From assembly GCA_008363215.1 (NCBI GenBank), contig RHKP01000028.1, positions 1-38,685 on the forward strand: a stretch of 38,685 bases of DNA, given 5' to 3'. Below, one piece after another: positions 9,435-17,247 of this stretch. Within the stretch, counting starts at the first letter, position 1, and each line of letters starts with the position of its first letter. The stretch is from Cyanobacteria bacterium CYA (GTDB taxonomy: Bacteria; Planctomycetota; Phycisphaerae; Phycisphaerales; UBA1924). The translations under genes and the position numbers were made by a program. The notes under the pieces are model-generated. The model searched no databases. It saw nothing but the letters and a program-made list of their open reading frames with translations, and was not told the origin of the DNA.

Positions 9435-9737
9435 ATGAGCGACGCACCGGTGATGGACAATCCGCGGACTTCTCCCTCTACCACTCCGCCGAAAGTCGAC
9501 CGACTCCCGCCCTTTCACCTCGTCCTGCACAATGACGATGTGAACGACATGGGGCATGTGGTCGACGCGCTGACCAGCGTCACGCCCGTGCGCCAAAGCG
9601 ACGCACAGAAGATCATGATCACCGCCCACTTCCGCGGGTGGGCCATCGTCATGACCACTCACCGCGAACGGGCCGAACTTTATCGCGACCGGCTTCGCAG
9701 CAAGGCGCTGGTCGCCACGGTCGAGCCGGCCGAGTGA
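9435..9737 (+). CDS. clpS: ATP-dependent Clp protease adaptor ClpS
   Basis: ClpS delivers N-degron substrates to ClpA/ClpC for degradation by ClpP. The 100-residue protein has a disordered N-terminal stretch, then PPFHLVLHNDDVNDMGHVVDAL, whose HNDD motif forms part of the N-terminal residue binding pocket. It also has the conserved HFRGWAIVMTTHRERAELYRDRL segment in pieces, ending ATVEPAE. The gene stands 48 bp after mnmE. A TACACT box ends 6 nt before the ATG with only a purine run between, so a separate near-leaderless transcript is possible. Confidence 0.92.
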   Translation: MSDAPVMDNPRTSPSTTPPKVDRLPPFHLVLHNDDVNDMGHVVDALTSVTPVRQSDAQKIMITAHFRGWAIVMTTHRERAELYRDRLRSKALVATVEPAE

Positions 9738-9924
9738 GCGTCCAGCCGACCGCGCGGATTTTCCCCGGTTTTTCGCCCTCGGGACCAGCGCAGGCGCCCC
9801 AGACAGCATCGGGATTGCAGGTTTCGCCCATCGAGCCTCTGCTTGTCCGCCCTTCTCAACGCATCCGACCGCCTGTCCGATGGACTCACCAGGGCAGGGG
9901 TTGCCCGTTGGGAAAGGAATCGCC

Positions 9925-10407
9925 ATGTCTGTTCGCCTCGGCGAGATCCTCGTCGCTCGCGGGCTGCTCAGTGAATCGCAGCGGGGCCGGATTCTCGAAG
10001 CACAGAAGTCCTCCGGCCGACCGTTCGGCGTGCTGGCCGAGCAGATGTTCGGGCTCAGCCCGCGCGACGTCGAGCAGGCCTGGGCCGAGCAGTTCGCCCA
10101 CGAGGCCGAACGCATCGATCCGACGGCCGTCGTTCCCGAGCCCCAGGCCCTGGCGTGCATCGAGCGCCGACAGGCCTGGCAGTTTCGCGTGCTTCCAATG
10201 CGTTTTGAGCATGGCGAACTGGTGATGGCCACCGACGCGGTCTCGCTCCCGCGCGCCATGCGTTTTGCCGGCTGGCGCGTCGGTGCTCCCTGCTGGTTCG
10301 TGATCGCCGATCCAGAGCCGCTGAGCACGGCCCTGCGGACGTTCTACCCCATGCCGGGCTTCCAACCCGGCCAACTCCAAGCCCTGCTCAGGCAAGCAAT
10401 GAACTGA
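9925..10407 (+). CDS. Free-standing GspE/MshEN-type N-terminal domain protein
   Basis: A 160-residue protein beginning MSVRLGEILVARGLLSESQ, with LAEQMFGLSPRDVEQAWAEQFA after it. This is the paired-helix pattern of the N-terminal domain of type II secretion/type IV pilus ATPases (GspE/PilB, MshEN), which in some proteins binds c-di-GMP. No Walker A or B ATPase domain follows, so it is the regulatory domain alone. AAGGA lies 7 nt before the ATG. It could be a small regulator of pilus or secretion machinery or an unrelated domain user. Ligand binding is not predictable by eye. The preceding 187 bp (9738-9924) show no gene. Confidence 0.7.
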   Translation: MSVRLGEILVARGLLSESQRGRILEAQKSSGRPFGVLAEQMFGLSPRDVEQAWAEQFAHEAERIDPTAVVPEPQALACIERRQAWQFRVLPMRFEHGELVMATDAVSLPRAMRFAGWRVGAPCWFVIADPEPLSTALRTFYPMPGFQPGQLQALLRQAMN

Positions 10408-10436
10408 CGCGCGGCAGGAGCGATACAGTTGAGGCC

Positions 10437-12296
10437 ATGCCTCAAGGTACCGACACCAATCCCATTGCGGACAGCGACATCCGTACCGTCTCGTTCGTCA
10501 GCCTCGGGTGTCCGAAAAACCTCGTGGACTCTGAGAAGATGCTCGGTCTGCTGGCCGAGGACGGCATCGCCCCGGTCTCAGCCGAGTCCATCGACATGGG
10601 CGAGCACACCGATCTTTCGATTTCCGGCTCCGAGCAGGATTACACGGGAGTCGGCGGGCGCATCACGCCGGCCGACGCGGTGGTCATCAATACCTGCGGA
10701 TTCCTGGAAGCGTCCAAGCAGGAATCGCTGGGAGTCATCCGCGAGGCTGTCGCCGCCAAGGAGCGCGGCGAGGTGAAGCGCGTCGTGGTGGCCGGATGCC
10801 TCGTGCAACGCCACCGCGCCAAGATGCTCGAGTGGGTGCCGGGCATCGACGCGATGATCGGCGTGTTCGACCGCGACAAGGTGCTCGACGCCGTTCGAGG
10901 ACAACGCGCCGAACGCGAGACACTCGAACAGGCCGCCGCCAAGGGTCCGCAGTACTGGGTCTCCTCCAACGCGCTGGTCAAGGCCAGGTCCGCCGGCTTG
11001 GAGACCGTCGGGCTGACCGTCAACGGCAAGGACGGCAAAGGTGTGGGCTACTTCGAGTCCGACGCCGCCCGCCTGCGCCTGACGCCCCGGCACTACGCCT
11101 ACCTGCGCATCAGCGAGGGCTGCAACCAGAACTGCGCCTTCTGCACCATCCCCTCCATCCGAGGCAAGATGCGCTCCAAGCCGGTCGACCGCATCGTCGA
11201 AGAGGCCCGCGAACTCCTGCGCGACGGCGCCTTTGAACTGCTGCTCATCGGACAGGACACCACCAGTTACGGCGACGACGTGGGCACAGGGCTGGCGGTC
11301 CAGCGGACCGCCGGACCGGCTTCCAGCCCGGTGGGCGGGTCACAGATTCACAGGCCTCAAGCCGGTTCCACCGGGGCGGATCCCGATTCTCTCTTCGCTA
11401 CCGGTTTGCCCCACGTCCTCAAATCCCTCTCCGACATGGTGCGGCAAGAGTCGGGCAGGGCGTGGCTGCGCCTGATGTATGCGTATCCCTCCAACTTCTC
11501 CGACGAGATCATCGACGCCTTTGCGGCTCTGGTTGCCCAGAGAAACCTGCTGCCTTACATCGACATCCCGCTCCAGCACGCGACCGACCGCATGCTCACC
11601 GCGATGCGCCGCAACGTGCACGCCGCCCAGCAGCGCGATCTGATGCACAAACTCCGTGACCGCATACCCGGCATGGCCATCCGCACCACCTTCATCACCG
11701 GCTTCCCCGGCGAAACCGAGGAAGACCATGAAGAACTGCTCGCGTTCATCGACGATATCGGCTTCGACGCCGTCGGCTGCTTCCAGTACTCGGCCGAAGA
11801 AGGCACGGTCGCCGCGCGCATGGAGGCTGATCCGAACCTCGCGGTCGACCCTGAGACCAAACAGCGACGGCATGACGAAATCATGGCGTTGCAGCAGGAA
11901 ATCGCCCACGCGCAGGCCGCGTTCGTCGCTGACCAATTCGACCCCGCTCGTCCGCTCGAATCCGGCTGCCAGTTCGACGTGCTGATTGACCGATCTTCCC
12001 CCTCGGGGGCAGGTGGCGAGTCTGCGAGCCGGAGGGGGCGATCCGCTTCCCAATCACAGCCGGACCGGCCTCCAGCCGGTGAGAAGAAAGGGCTGCGCGC
12101 GTCGGCACCTCGCACGTACCAGGGCCGCACCTACTTCCAGGCCCCCCAGATCGACGCCGTCACCCTCGTGCAGTCCACCCAGGAACTCGCGCCGGGCGAA
12201 CTCGTGCGCTGCACCATCGTCGACTCCGACGGCTACGACCTGATCGCACGCCCCGTCACCGAACTCGAACGCCGCGTCTCGCTCCAGATACTCTGA
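10437..12296 (+). CDS. rimO: Ribosomal protein S12 methylthiotransferase RimO with in-frame inserts
   Basis: RimO is a radical-SAM enzyme with two Fe-S clusters that methylthiolates an aspartate of ribosomal protein S12. The UPF0004 domain supplies cysteines in SLGCPKN, NTCGF and AGCLVQR. The radical-SAM CxxxCxxC motif is CNQNCAFC within YLRISEGCNQNCAFCTIPSIRG. A C-terminal TRAM domain is visible around YFQAPQIDAVTLVQ. At 619 aa it is about 150-180 aa longer than typical. The excess includes a Gly/Pro/Ser-rich insert at residues about 286-321 (11292-11400) and another at about 519-556 (11992-12105). Both coincide with palindromic DNA elements and keep the frame open. A TACAGT box lies 7 nt before the ATG. 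Confidence 0.93.
   Translation: MPQGTDTNPIADSDIRTVSFVSLGCPKNLVDSEKMLGLLAEDGIAPVSAESIDMGEHTDLSISGSEQDYTGVGGRITPADAVVINTCGFLEASKQESLGVIREAVAAKERGEVKRVVVAGCLVQRHRAKMLEWVPGIDAMIGVFDRDKVLDAVRGQRAERETLEQAAAKGPQYWVSSNALVKARSAGLETVGLTVNGKDGKGVGYFESDAARLRLTPRHYAYLRISEGCNQNCAFCTIPSIRGKMRSKPVDRIVEEARELLRDGAFELLLIGQDTTSYGDDVGTGLAVQRTAGPASSPVGGSQIHRPQAGSTGADPDSLFATGLPHVLKSLSDMVRQESGRAWLRLMYAYPSNFSDEIIDAFAALVAQRNLLPYIDIPLQHATDRMLTAMRRNVHAAQQRDLMHKLRDRIPGMAIRTTFITGFPGETEEDHEELLAFIDDIGFDAVGCFQYSAEEGTVAARMEADPNLAVDPETKQRRHDEIMALQQEIAHAQAAFVADQFDPARPLESGCQFDVLIDRSSPSGAGGESASRRGRSASQSQPDRPPAGEKKGLRASAPRTYQGRTYFQAPQIDAVTLVQSTQELAPGELVRCTIVDSDGYDLIARPVTELERRVSLQIL
11315..11374 (+). repeat. Two small palindromes inside rimO (insert 1)
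   Basis: Two GC-rich inverted repeats lie inside the rimO reading frame. At 11315-11332, arms ACCGGC/AGCCCGGT flank TTCC with one bulged base. At 11362-11374, CCGGT-TCC-ACCGG is a perfect 5-bp stem with a TCC loop. The TCC core recurs in the element at 15916-15934. The encoded residues are low-complexity and absent from RimO as I know it, so this looks like an in-frame insertion. Confidence 0.6.
11995..12080 (+). repeat. Composite palindromic element inside rimO (insert 2)
   Basis: Positions 11995-12040 resemble the intergenic element at 12884-12935. Both share the core AGGTGGC-GAGTCT-CGAG-CCGGA followed by a G run and preceded by a C-rich/G-rich inverted pair. Directly after it, ACCGGC/GCCGGT (12064-12069 with 12075-12080) forms a further 6-bp palindrome. 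The stretch keeps the rimO frame open and is translated. Confidence 0.6.
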
Positions 12297-12437
12297 TCCC
12301 CCGGCCCGACTCGCCGGCCCGGCGTTTCCACGAGCCCGAACCGGGGGGAGAGGAGTTCTGCTCTCCATGTCCAGGTCGGTGAATCCTCCGCTTCTTTCAT
12401 TTCCGATTTGACCGACGCTCCAGTCCCCTCTAGTCTC

Positions 12438-12560
12438 ATGCCGATCACACCCGGCACAAGCCCGATGATGAACCTGATCTCCAAAGCCGCCAAAGCCAAA
12501 GACGCCAAGAGCGTCCGGGGCATCGCTGCGGCCGGGTTGATCGGGGTTCGCCAAGCCTGA
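12438..12560 (+). CDS. Possible small Lys/Ala-rich protein (40 aa)
   Basis: An open frame of 40 codons begins MPITPGTSPMMNLISKAAKAK and ends IGVRQA. It is the only plausible gene in the 361-bp gap between rimO and lysW, and a strong terminator hairpin lies 27 bp after its stop, which favours a transcribed unit. It has no clear ribosome site; a TAGTCT box lies 1 nt upstream, so a leaderless start or a start at Met10/Met11 is possible. No family is recognised. It may be non-coding. Confidence 0.3.
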   Translation: MPITPGTSPMMNLISKAAKAKDAKSVRGIAAAGLIGVRQA

Positions 12561-12586
12561 TCCAGCCAGAGAACTAGCAGCCAAGT

Positions 12587-12621
12587 GCCCCCGGACGCGT
12601 CGCCCGGGGGCTTGTCGTTTT
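12587..12621 (+). terminator. Rho-independent terminator upstream of lysW
   Basis: A perfect 8-bp GC stem (12587-12594 with 12604-12611, 9-nt loop) is followed by TTGTCGTTTT on the plus strand. It separates rimO and the possible small gene from the LysW cluster, so lysW should have its own promoter or rely on read-through. Confidence 0.75.
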
Positions 12622-12657
12622 GCCACGCATCACATCTGACTCGAAAGGAAGATCACC

Positions 12658-12846
12658 ATGTCAAGCAATACTCTGACCCTGTCGACCCAATGCCCTGAAT
12701 GCGGTAACGAAGTTACCTTCAACCGCGCGCCTCTGGCCGGCGAAGTGGTCGTCTGCGGCGGCTGTTCGGCTGAACTCGAAGTCACAAGCCGCGACCCGCT
12801 CCGCGTCGAACTGGCCCCCGAGGTCGAAGAGGATTGGGGAGAGTAA
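12658..12846 (+). CDS. lysW: Amino-group carrier protein LysW
   Basis: LysW carries biosynthetic intermediates covalently on the gamma-carboxyl of its C-terminal glutamate during lysine or ornithine synthesis. The 62-residue protein has a zinc ribbon with Cys12-x2-Cys15 (CPECG) and Cys33-x2-Cys36 (CGGC), an acidic surface, and the diagnostic C-terminus EDWGE. AAGGAAG sits about 7 nt before the ATG. It heads a run of genes for the enzymes that act on it (lysX, lysY, lysZ, lysK). Confidence 0.95.
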   Translation: MSSNTLTLSTQCPECGNEVTFNRAPLAGEVVVCGGCSAELEVTSRDPLRVELAPEVEEDWGE

Positions 12847-12883
12847 TCGGGTCGCTCGCCACTCCGGCCGCGACCCATGACTT

Positions 12884-12935
12884 CCTTCTCCCCTTGGAGG
12901 AGAAGGTGGCCGAGTCTTCGAGGCCGGATGAGGGG
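12884..12935. repeat. Intergenic palindromic repeat between lysW and lysX
   Basis: CCTTCTCC and GGAGAAGG form an 8-bp inverted repeat (from 12884), followed by GTGGCCGAGTCTTCGAGGCC and GGATGAGGGG. The layout matches the common bacterial intergenic element whose reverse strand reads CCCCTCATCCGGCC then CCTTCTCC. A divergent copy sits inside rimO at 11995-12040. It lies within the 251-bp gap between lysW and lysX, where no gene is seen. Confidence 0.65.
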
Positions 12936-13097
12936 AGTCACCCGCTCGGCGCCTGGTGCCGTCACTCGCCGGGTGCGGCGCAGTGATGGTTGACCGCCCG
13001 AAAACACGACTGCGCCGAAGACCGTGCGTCGCGGCGCCAACCCCAGTCAAATCTCAAAATCACAAGTCACCAAGAACCAGACTCCCCCGGACTGTCC

Positions 13098-14006
13098 ATG
13101 CACATCGCACTCCTCCATCTCCGCGTGCGCATCGAAGAGCGCCTGCTCTTCGATGCTCTCGAATCCCTCGGCGCTGCGGTCGACATGATCGACCTCCGCT
13201 CGGTCGTGTTCGACCCGGCCGCGATCGGTCAATGGTCCCGCTTCGACGCCGTCCTCGACCGCTCGCTGAGCCTGACCAGTTCGCTCAATGCCACCCGCAT
13301 CCTCGAAGGACTCGGGCTGCGTTGCGTGAACCCATCCCACACCGCCGATGTCTGCGGCGACAAACTGCGCACCACCATCGCACTCGAACAGGCCCGCATC
13401 CCCACCCCGTCCGTCCGCGTCGCCCTCGACGCCGAGTCGGCGTTGCAGGCGGTCGAGCAGATCGGCTATCCGGCTGTGCTCAAGCCCACCGTCGGCTCAT
13501 GGGGACGCATGGTCGCCCGCGTCAACGACCGCGACGCCGCCGAGGCCGTCATTGAGCACCGCGACCAACTCGGCTCGGCCCAGCACCACGTCTACTACGT
13601 GCAGGAGCACATCGCCAAGCCCGGGCGCGACATCCGCGTCTTCGTCGTCGGCGGCCGCGCCATCGCCGCCATCGTCCGCACCAGCGAACATTGGGTCACC
13701 AACACCGCCCGCGGCGCCAAGGCCTCGGGTCTCACCGTCACCGACGAAATCGCCGACCTCTGCACGCGCTCCGCGGCGGCCGTCGGCGCCGACGTGTGCG
13801 CCATCGACCTGCTCGAATGCCCACGCCGCGGGCTGCTGGTCAACGAGGTCAATCACTCCATGGAGTTCCGCAACTCGATCGACACCACCGGCGTCAACAT
13901 CCCACTGCACATCGCCGAGCACGTCATGGCCATCGCCTGCGAGCAACGCGCCGCCTGCGATCCCGTGCAACCGGTGGTGCGCACGATCCAGGGAGTCGGG
14001 GCGTGA
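13098..14006 (+). CDS. lysX: LysW ligase, ATP-grasp family (LysX/ArgX)
   Basis: LysX/ArgX ligates alpha-aminoadipate or glutamate to the C-terminal glutamate of LysW using ATP. The 302-residue protein has the RimK-like ATP-grasp pattern: MHIALLHLRVRIEERLL start, CGDKLRTTIALEQARIPTPS, PAVLKPTVGSWGRMV, PGRDIRVFVVGG, NTARGAKA and the metal-binding VNEVNHSMEFRNS. The FRNS segment resembles, from memory, the aminoadipate-type Thermus enzyme more than the glutamate-type archaeal ArgX, but substrate choice cannot be settled by eye. The start at 13098 matches the family N-terminus. The GTG of lysY overlaps its stop, so the two are translationally coupled. Confidence 0.92.
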   Translation: MHIALLHLRVRIEERLLFDALESLGAAVDMIDLRSVVFDPAAIGQWSRFDAVLDRSLSLTSSLNATRILEGLGLRCVNPSHTADVCGDKLRTTIALEQARIPTPSVRVALDAESALQAVEQIGYPAVLKPTVGSWGRMVARVNDRDAAEAVIEHRDQLGSAQHHVYYVQEHIAKPGRDIRVFVVGGRAIAAIVRTSEHWVTNTARGAKASGLTVTDEIADLCTRSAAAVGADVCAIDLLECPRRGLLVNEVNHSMEFRNSIDTTGVNIPLHIAEHVMAIACEQRAACDPVQPVVRTIQGVGA

Positions 14007-15031
14007 GTTTCGCCGCCGCCATCGTCGGCGCCGGCGGGTACACCGGCGGCGAACTGCTCCGCCTGCTGCTCGCCCACCCGCATGTGCGCCCCGTCCAGAT
14101 CACCAGCCGCTCGCTCGTCGGGCAACCCGTCCACCGCGCCCACCCCAATCTGCGCGGGCACACCGACCTGCTCTTCACCGCACCCACCGAGCGCGAAGCG
14201 TGCGAAGTTGTCTTCCTCTGCCTCCCCCACGGCGAATCGGCCCCACTCGTCGAGAGTTACCTCGAAAAGTCCCGCCTCGTCGTCGATCTCTCCGCAGACC
14301 TGCGCTTCGGCGATCCGGCCGCGTACGAACGCTGGTACGCCCAGCCCCACCCCGTCCCGCATCTGCTCTCCCGCGCGGTGTACGGGCTCCCGGAAGTCTC
14401 ACGCGAAACCCTGCCCAACGCCCGCATCATCTCCGGCGTCGGCTGCAACGCCACCGCGATGAACTTCGCCCTGCTCCCGCTCGCCCGCGCCGGGCTGATC
14501 GAACGAGCCATCTGCGACATCAAGGTCGGCTCATCCGAGGCCGGCGCTCAAGCCTCCGAATCCTCGCACCACCCCAATCGCTCGCGAGCCGTGCGCACGT
14601 ACAGCCCCGCCGGGCACCGGCACCTCGGCGAAGTCGAGCAGGCCCTCGGCCCGCTGTCCATCGACGCCACCATCACCGCCATCGAAATGGTCCGCGGCGT
14701 CCTGTGTACGGCCCACGTCACCCCCACACGTCCGCTCACGCAAAAGGATCTCTGGCAGGTCTACCGCCAGGCGTACGCCCACGAGCCCTTCGTCCGCCTC
14801 GTCGCCGACCGCACCGGGCTGCACCGCCTGCCCGATCCGAAGATCCTCGCCGGCAGCAACCACGTCGACGTCGGCTTTGCGATCGACGAGCGCTCAGGGC
14901 GCGTCATCGCTCTCGCCGCCATCGACAACCTGATGAAGGGAGCCGCCGGATCAGCCGTCCAGTCCATGAACATCGCCCTGGGACTGCCCGAAGCCGCCGG
15001 CCTCGGCTTCCCCGGGCTCAACCCCGCGTGA
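14003..15031 (+). CDS. lysY: LysW-aminoadipyl/glutamyl-phosphate reductase (LysY, ArgC family)
   Basis: LysY reduces the LysW-bound acyl phosphate to the semialdehyde with NADPH. The 342-residue protein starts at a GTG that overlaps the lysX TGA. It has a Rossmann motif (IVGAGGYTGGELLRLL), FLCLPHGES, VDLSADLRF, the catalytic Cys148 in SGVGCNATA, GSSEAGA, and the C-terminal GFAIDERSGRV and NLMKGAAGSAVQSMN. These are hallmarks of the ArgC family. The LysW context argues for the carrier-bound substrate rather than free N-acetylglutamyl phosphate. Confidence 0.92.
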   Translation: MSFAAAIVGAGGYTGGELLRLLLAHPHVRPVQITSRSLVGQPVHRAHPNLRGHTDLLFTAPTEREACEVVFLCLPHGESAPLVESYLEKSRLVVDLSADLRFGDPAAYERWYAQPHPVPHLLSRAVYGLPEVSRETLPNARIISGVGCNATAMNFALLPLARAGLIERAICDIKVGSSEAGAQASESSHHPNRSRAVRTYSPAGHRHLGEVEQALGPLSIDATITAIEMVRGVLCTAHVTPTRPLTQKDLWQVYRQAYAHEPFVRLVADRTGLHRLPDPKILAGSNHVDVGFAIDERSGRVIALAAIDNLMKGAAGSAVQSMNIALGLPEAAGLGFPGLNPA

Positions 15032-15068
15032 ACACGCCGCGCAACACCACCGCCTTTCCGGGAGCATC

Positions 15069-15896
15069 ATGGAACTCATCGTCATCAAGATCGGCGGCGG
15101 CCAAGGCATCAACCTGGCCCCCATCGCCGACCAGTTCGCTCGCCTCGTCCAGTCCGGCACGCGGGCCGTGCTCGTCCACGGCGGCTCGCACGAGACCGAC
15201 CAACTCGCCCAAGCCCTCGGCCACCCGCCGCAGCGCATCGTCAGCCCCTCCGGGCATGAGAGCCGACGCACCGACCGGCGCACACTCGAAATCTTCGAGA
15301 TGGCGTACTGCGGCAAAGTCAACAAGGGGCTGGTTGAGATGCTCCGCGCCCGCGGCGTCGACGCGGTCGGGCTCTCCGGTCTTGACGGCGGCATCTGGAT
15401 CGGCTCGCGCAAAGACGCCATCCGCGCCATCGACCACGGGCGCGTCGTCATCATCCGTGACGACCTCTCCGGGCGCGTCGATCGCGTCGACAAGTCGCTG
15501 CTCGAACTGCTGCTCTACTGTGGGCGCATCCCCGTGCTCACTCCGCCGGCCGTCACCGCCGACGGTGTGGCGATCAACGTCGACGCCGACCGCGCCGCCG
15601 CCATGACCGCCGCGGCCTTGGGCGCCAGCGAACTCCTGCTGCTCTCCAACGTCCCGGGCGTGCTCGCCGACGCCGGCGACCCAAACAGCCTCATCGCCCG
15701 CGCCGACGCCGGCAACATGGAACGCGTCCGCGAAGCCGCGAAGGGACGCATGAAGAACAAGGTTCTTGCGGCCGAAGAAGCCCTGAACGCCGGTGTCGCC
15801 CGCGTCATCATCGGCTCCGCCCGCGGCGACGAGGCCATCGCCCGCGCCCGCGCCGGAGCCGGCACCGTCTTCGAGGTCGCCCATGCCGACGCTTGA
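15069..15896 (+). CDS. lysZ: LysW-aminoadipate/glutamate kinase (LysZ, ArgB family)
   Basis: LysZ phosphorylates the side-chain carboxyl of the LysW-bound aminoadipate or glutamate. The 275-residue protein is an amino-acid kinase with KIGGGQG at the N-terminus, VLVHGGS, KVNKGLVEMLRARGVDAVGLSG, and INVDADRAAAMTAAALGA followed by LLLLSNVPGVL, and GRMKNKVLAAEEAL near the end. GGAG lies 5 nt before the ATG. It follows lysY after 37 bp in the same orientation. In the pathway it acts before LysY. Confidence 0.92.
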   Translation: MELIVIKIGGGQGINLAPIADQFARLVQSGTRAVLVHGGSHETDQLAQALGHPPQRIVSPSGHESRRTDRRTLEIFEMAYCGKVNKGLVEMLRARGVDAVGLSGLDGGIWIGSRKDAIRAIDHGRVVIIRDDLSGRVDRVDKSLLELLLYCGRIPVLTPPAVTADGVAINVDADRAAAMTAAALGASELLLLSNVPGVLADAGDPNSLIARADAGNMERVREAAKGRMKNKVLAAEEALNAGVARVIIGSARGDEAIARARAGAGTVFEVAHADA

Positions 15897-15913
15897 ACAG
15901 TTACGGGCGCGGA

Positions 15914-16045
15914 GGCACGGGCGTCCCGCCCGTGGGCGCGATTGGGACATGCGTCAATCTCCGGTGAGACACGACCTGTCCGCGCCAGCCGTCGTCAACC
16001 CTTCGATCGGCCGGCATTCGCCCACGCGGACCGGACGCCCGTGCC
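15914..16045. repeat. Palindrome and 13-bp inverted repeat in the lysZ-lysK gap
   Basis: At 15916-15934 a perfect 8-bp stem CACGGGCG-TCC-CGCCCGTG is present. Its left half, GGCACGGGCGTCC (15914-15926), is repeated in exact reverse complement at 16033-16045. The 174-bp gap between lysZ and lysK (15897-16070) holds nothing else recognisable. The element belongs to the same TCC-core family as copies in rimO and at the ftsW-murG junction. Confidence 0.7.
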
Positions 16046-16070
16046 ACCACACCCATTCGCGAGCAATGTG

Positions 16071-17198
16071 ATGCCTCATATCCAAGGCGCAGGCGAACAG
16101 GAACACGTGATCTGTCTCGCCTCCGACGATCTGGCAACACAAGTCCTCCGCGACCTCGTCGCCACGCCCAGCGTCTCGGGCAATGAGTATGCCGCCGTCG
16201 AGCGATTCCTCGCCGCCGCACGTTCGCTCGGTTTGACCACCTCTGTCGATGAAGCCGGCAACGGCATCGCCACACGCCGCACCAGCAACCAACCCCGACG
16301 CACCATCGCCCTGCTCGGGCACATCGACACCGTGCCCGGCCACATCCCCGTACGCATCGAGGGCGGCATCCTCCACGGACGCGGCTCCGTCGACGCCAAG
16401 GGCCCGCTGGTCACCCTCCTCTTCGCGGCCGCCCGCGCCAAACTCCCGCCCGACGTCGAACTTGTCGTCATTGCGGCCATCGGCGAGGAAACCCCCCACT
16501 CCCCCGGCGCCACCTTCATCCGCGATCACCTGCGCCCGCACGCGTGCATCATCGGCGAGCCGAGCGGCTGGGACGGCCTCGCGCTGGGCTACAAGGGCCG
16601 ACTCATCGTCCATGCCGCCGCGACGCGCCACTGCGCCCACACCGCAGGGCCCGAGGCCTCGGCCTCCGACGCCCTGCTCGCCTGGTGGTCCGACGTCCGC
16701 GCCCGGGTCGCCCGACGCAACGAAGGCGTCGAAAAGGTTTTCGATCAACTTCAAGCCGGCGTGCGGCGCATCTCTAGCGACTCCGACGGCCTGGCCGATA
16801 CCGCGCGCCTGACCGCAGGCTTCCGGCTTCCGCCCGCGATTCCGCCCAACGAACTCGAAGAACTGCTCGCAAGTCTCGCCACGACCCACGACATCACGCT
16901 CGAGTTTCAGGGCCGCGAGCAGGCCTGCGCCACCGATCGCCGCGACGCCGTGGTTCGGGCCATCACCGCGAGCATCCGCGCCGCCGGCGCCACGCCGAAG
17001 CCCAAACTCAAGACCGGCACCGCCGACCTGAACATCGTCGCGCCCGCGTGGCGCTGTCCGATCGCCGCCTATGGCCCCGGCGACAGCACCCTGGACCACA
17101 CCCCCGTCGAACACCTGCCGCTGACGGACCTGCACCGCGCCATCGCGGTGCTGGCCGCGGGGTTGCGGACACTGGCTGAAGAACTGCTGGAAATGTGA
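16071..17198 (+). CDS. lysK: LysW-lysine/ornithine hydrolase (LysK, M20 peptidase family)
   Basis: LysK releases finished lysine or ornithine from LysW. The 375-residue protein is an M20-type metallopeptidase: LLGHIDTVPG (metal His and catalytic Asp), GRGSVDAKGPLV (bridging Asp), IGEETPHSPGA (catalytic and metal Glu), IIGEPSGWDGLALGYKGRL and the late AYGPGDSTLDHTPVEHL. The start is ambiguous. ATG 16071 is chosen; an upstream in-frame start near 15942 would translate the palindromic spacer, and a GTG near 16107 has a better AGGA site. No lysJ aminotransferase gene, needed between LysY and LysK, is in the window. Confidence 0.88.
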   Translation: MPHIQGAGEQEHVICLASDDLATQVLRDLVATPSVSGNEYAAVERFLAAARSLGLTTSVDEAGNGIATRRTSNQPRRTIALLGHIDTVPGHIPVRIEGGILHGRGSVDAKGPLVTLLFAAARAKLPPDVELVVIAAIGEETPHSPGATFIRDHLRPHACIIGEPSGWDGLALGYKGRLIVHAAATRHCAHTAGPEASASDALLAWWSDVRARVARRNEGVEKVFDQLQAGVRRISSDSDGLADTARLTAGFRLPPAIPPNELEELLASLATTHDITLEFQGREQACATDRRDAVVRAITASIRAAGATPKPKLKTGTADLNIVAPAWRCPIAAYGPGDSTLDHTPVEHLPLTDLHRAIAVLAAGLRTLAEELLEM

Positions 17199-17247
17199 AC
17201 CTCCGCGAGCCGGCCCGTGCCGGGCCGGTTTGGGCGGTGAGGTGGTT

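Noticed and set aside
13348..15606. A 752-codon open frame overlapping lysX, lysY and lysZ on the same strand
   Set aside because: It is extremely rich in Arg, Pro and Ser and lies over three well-recognised genes in another frame.
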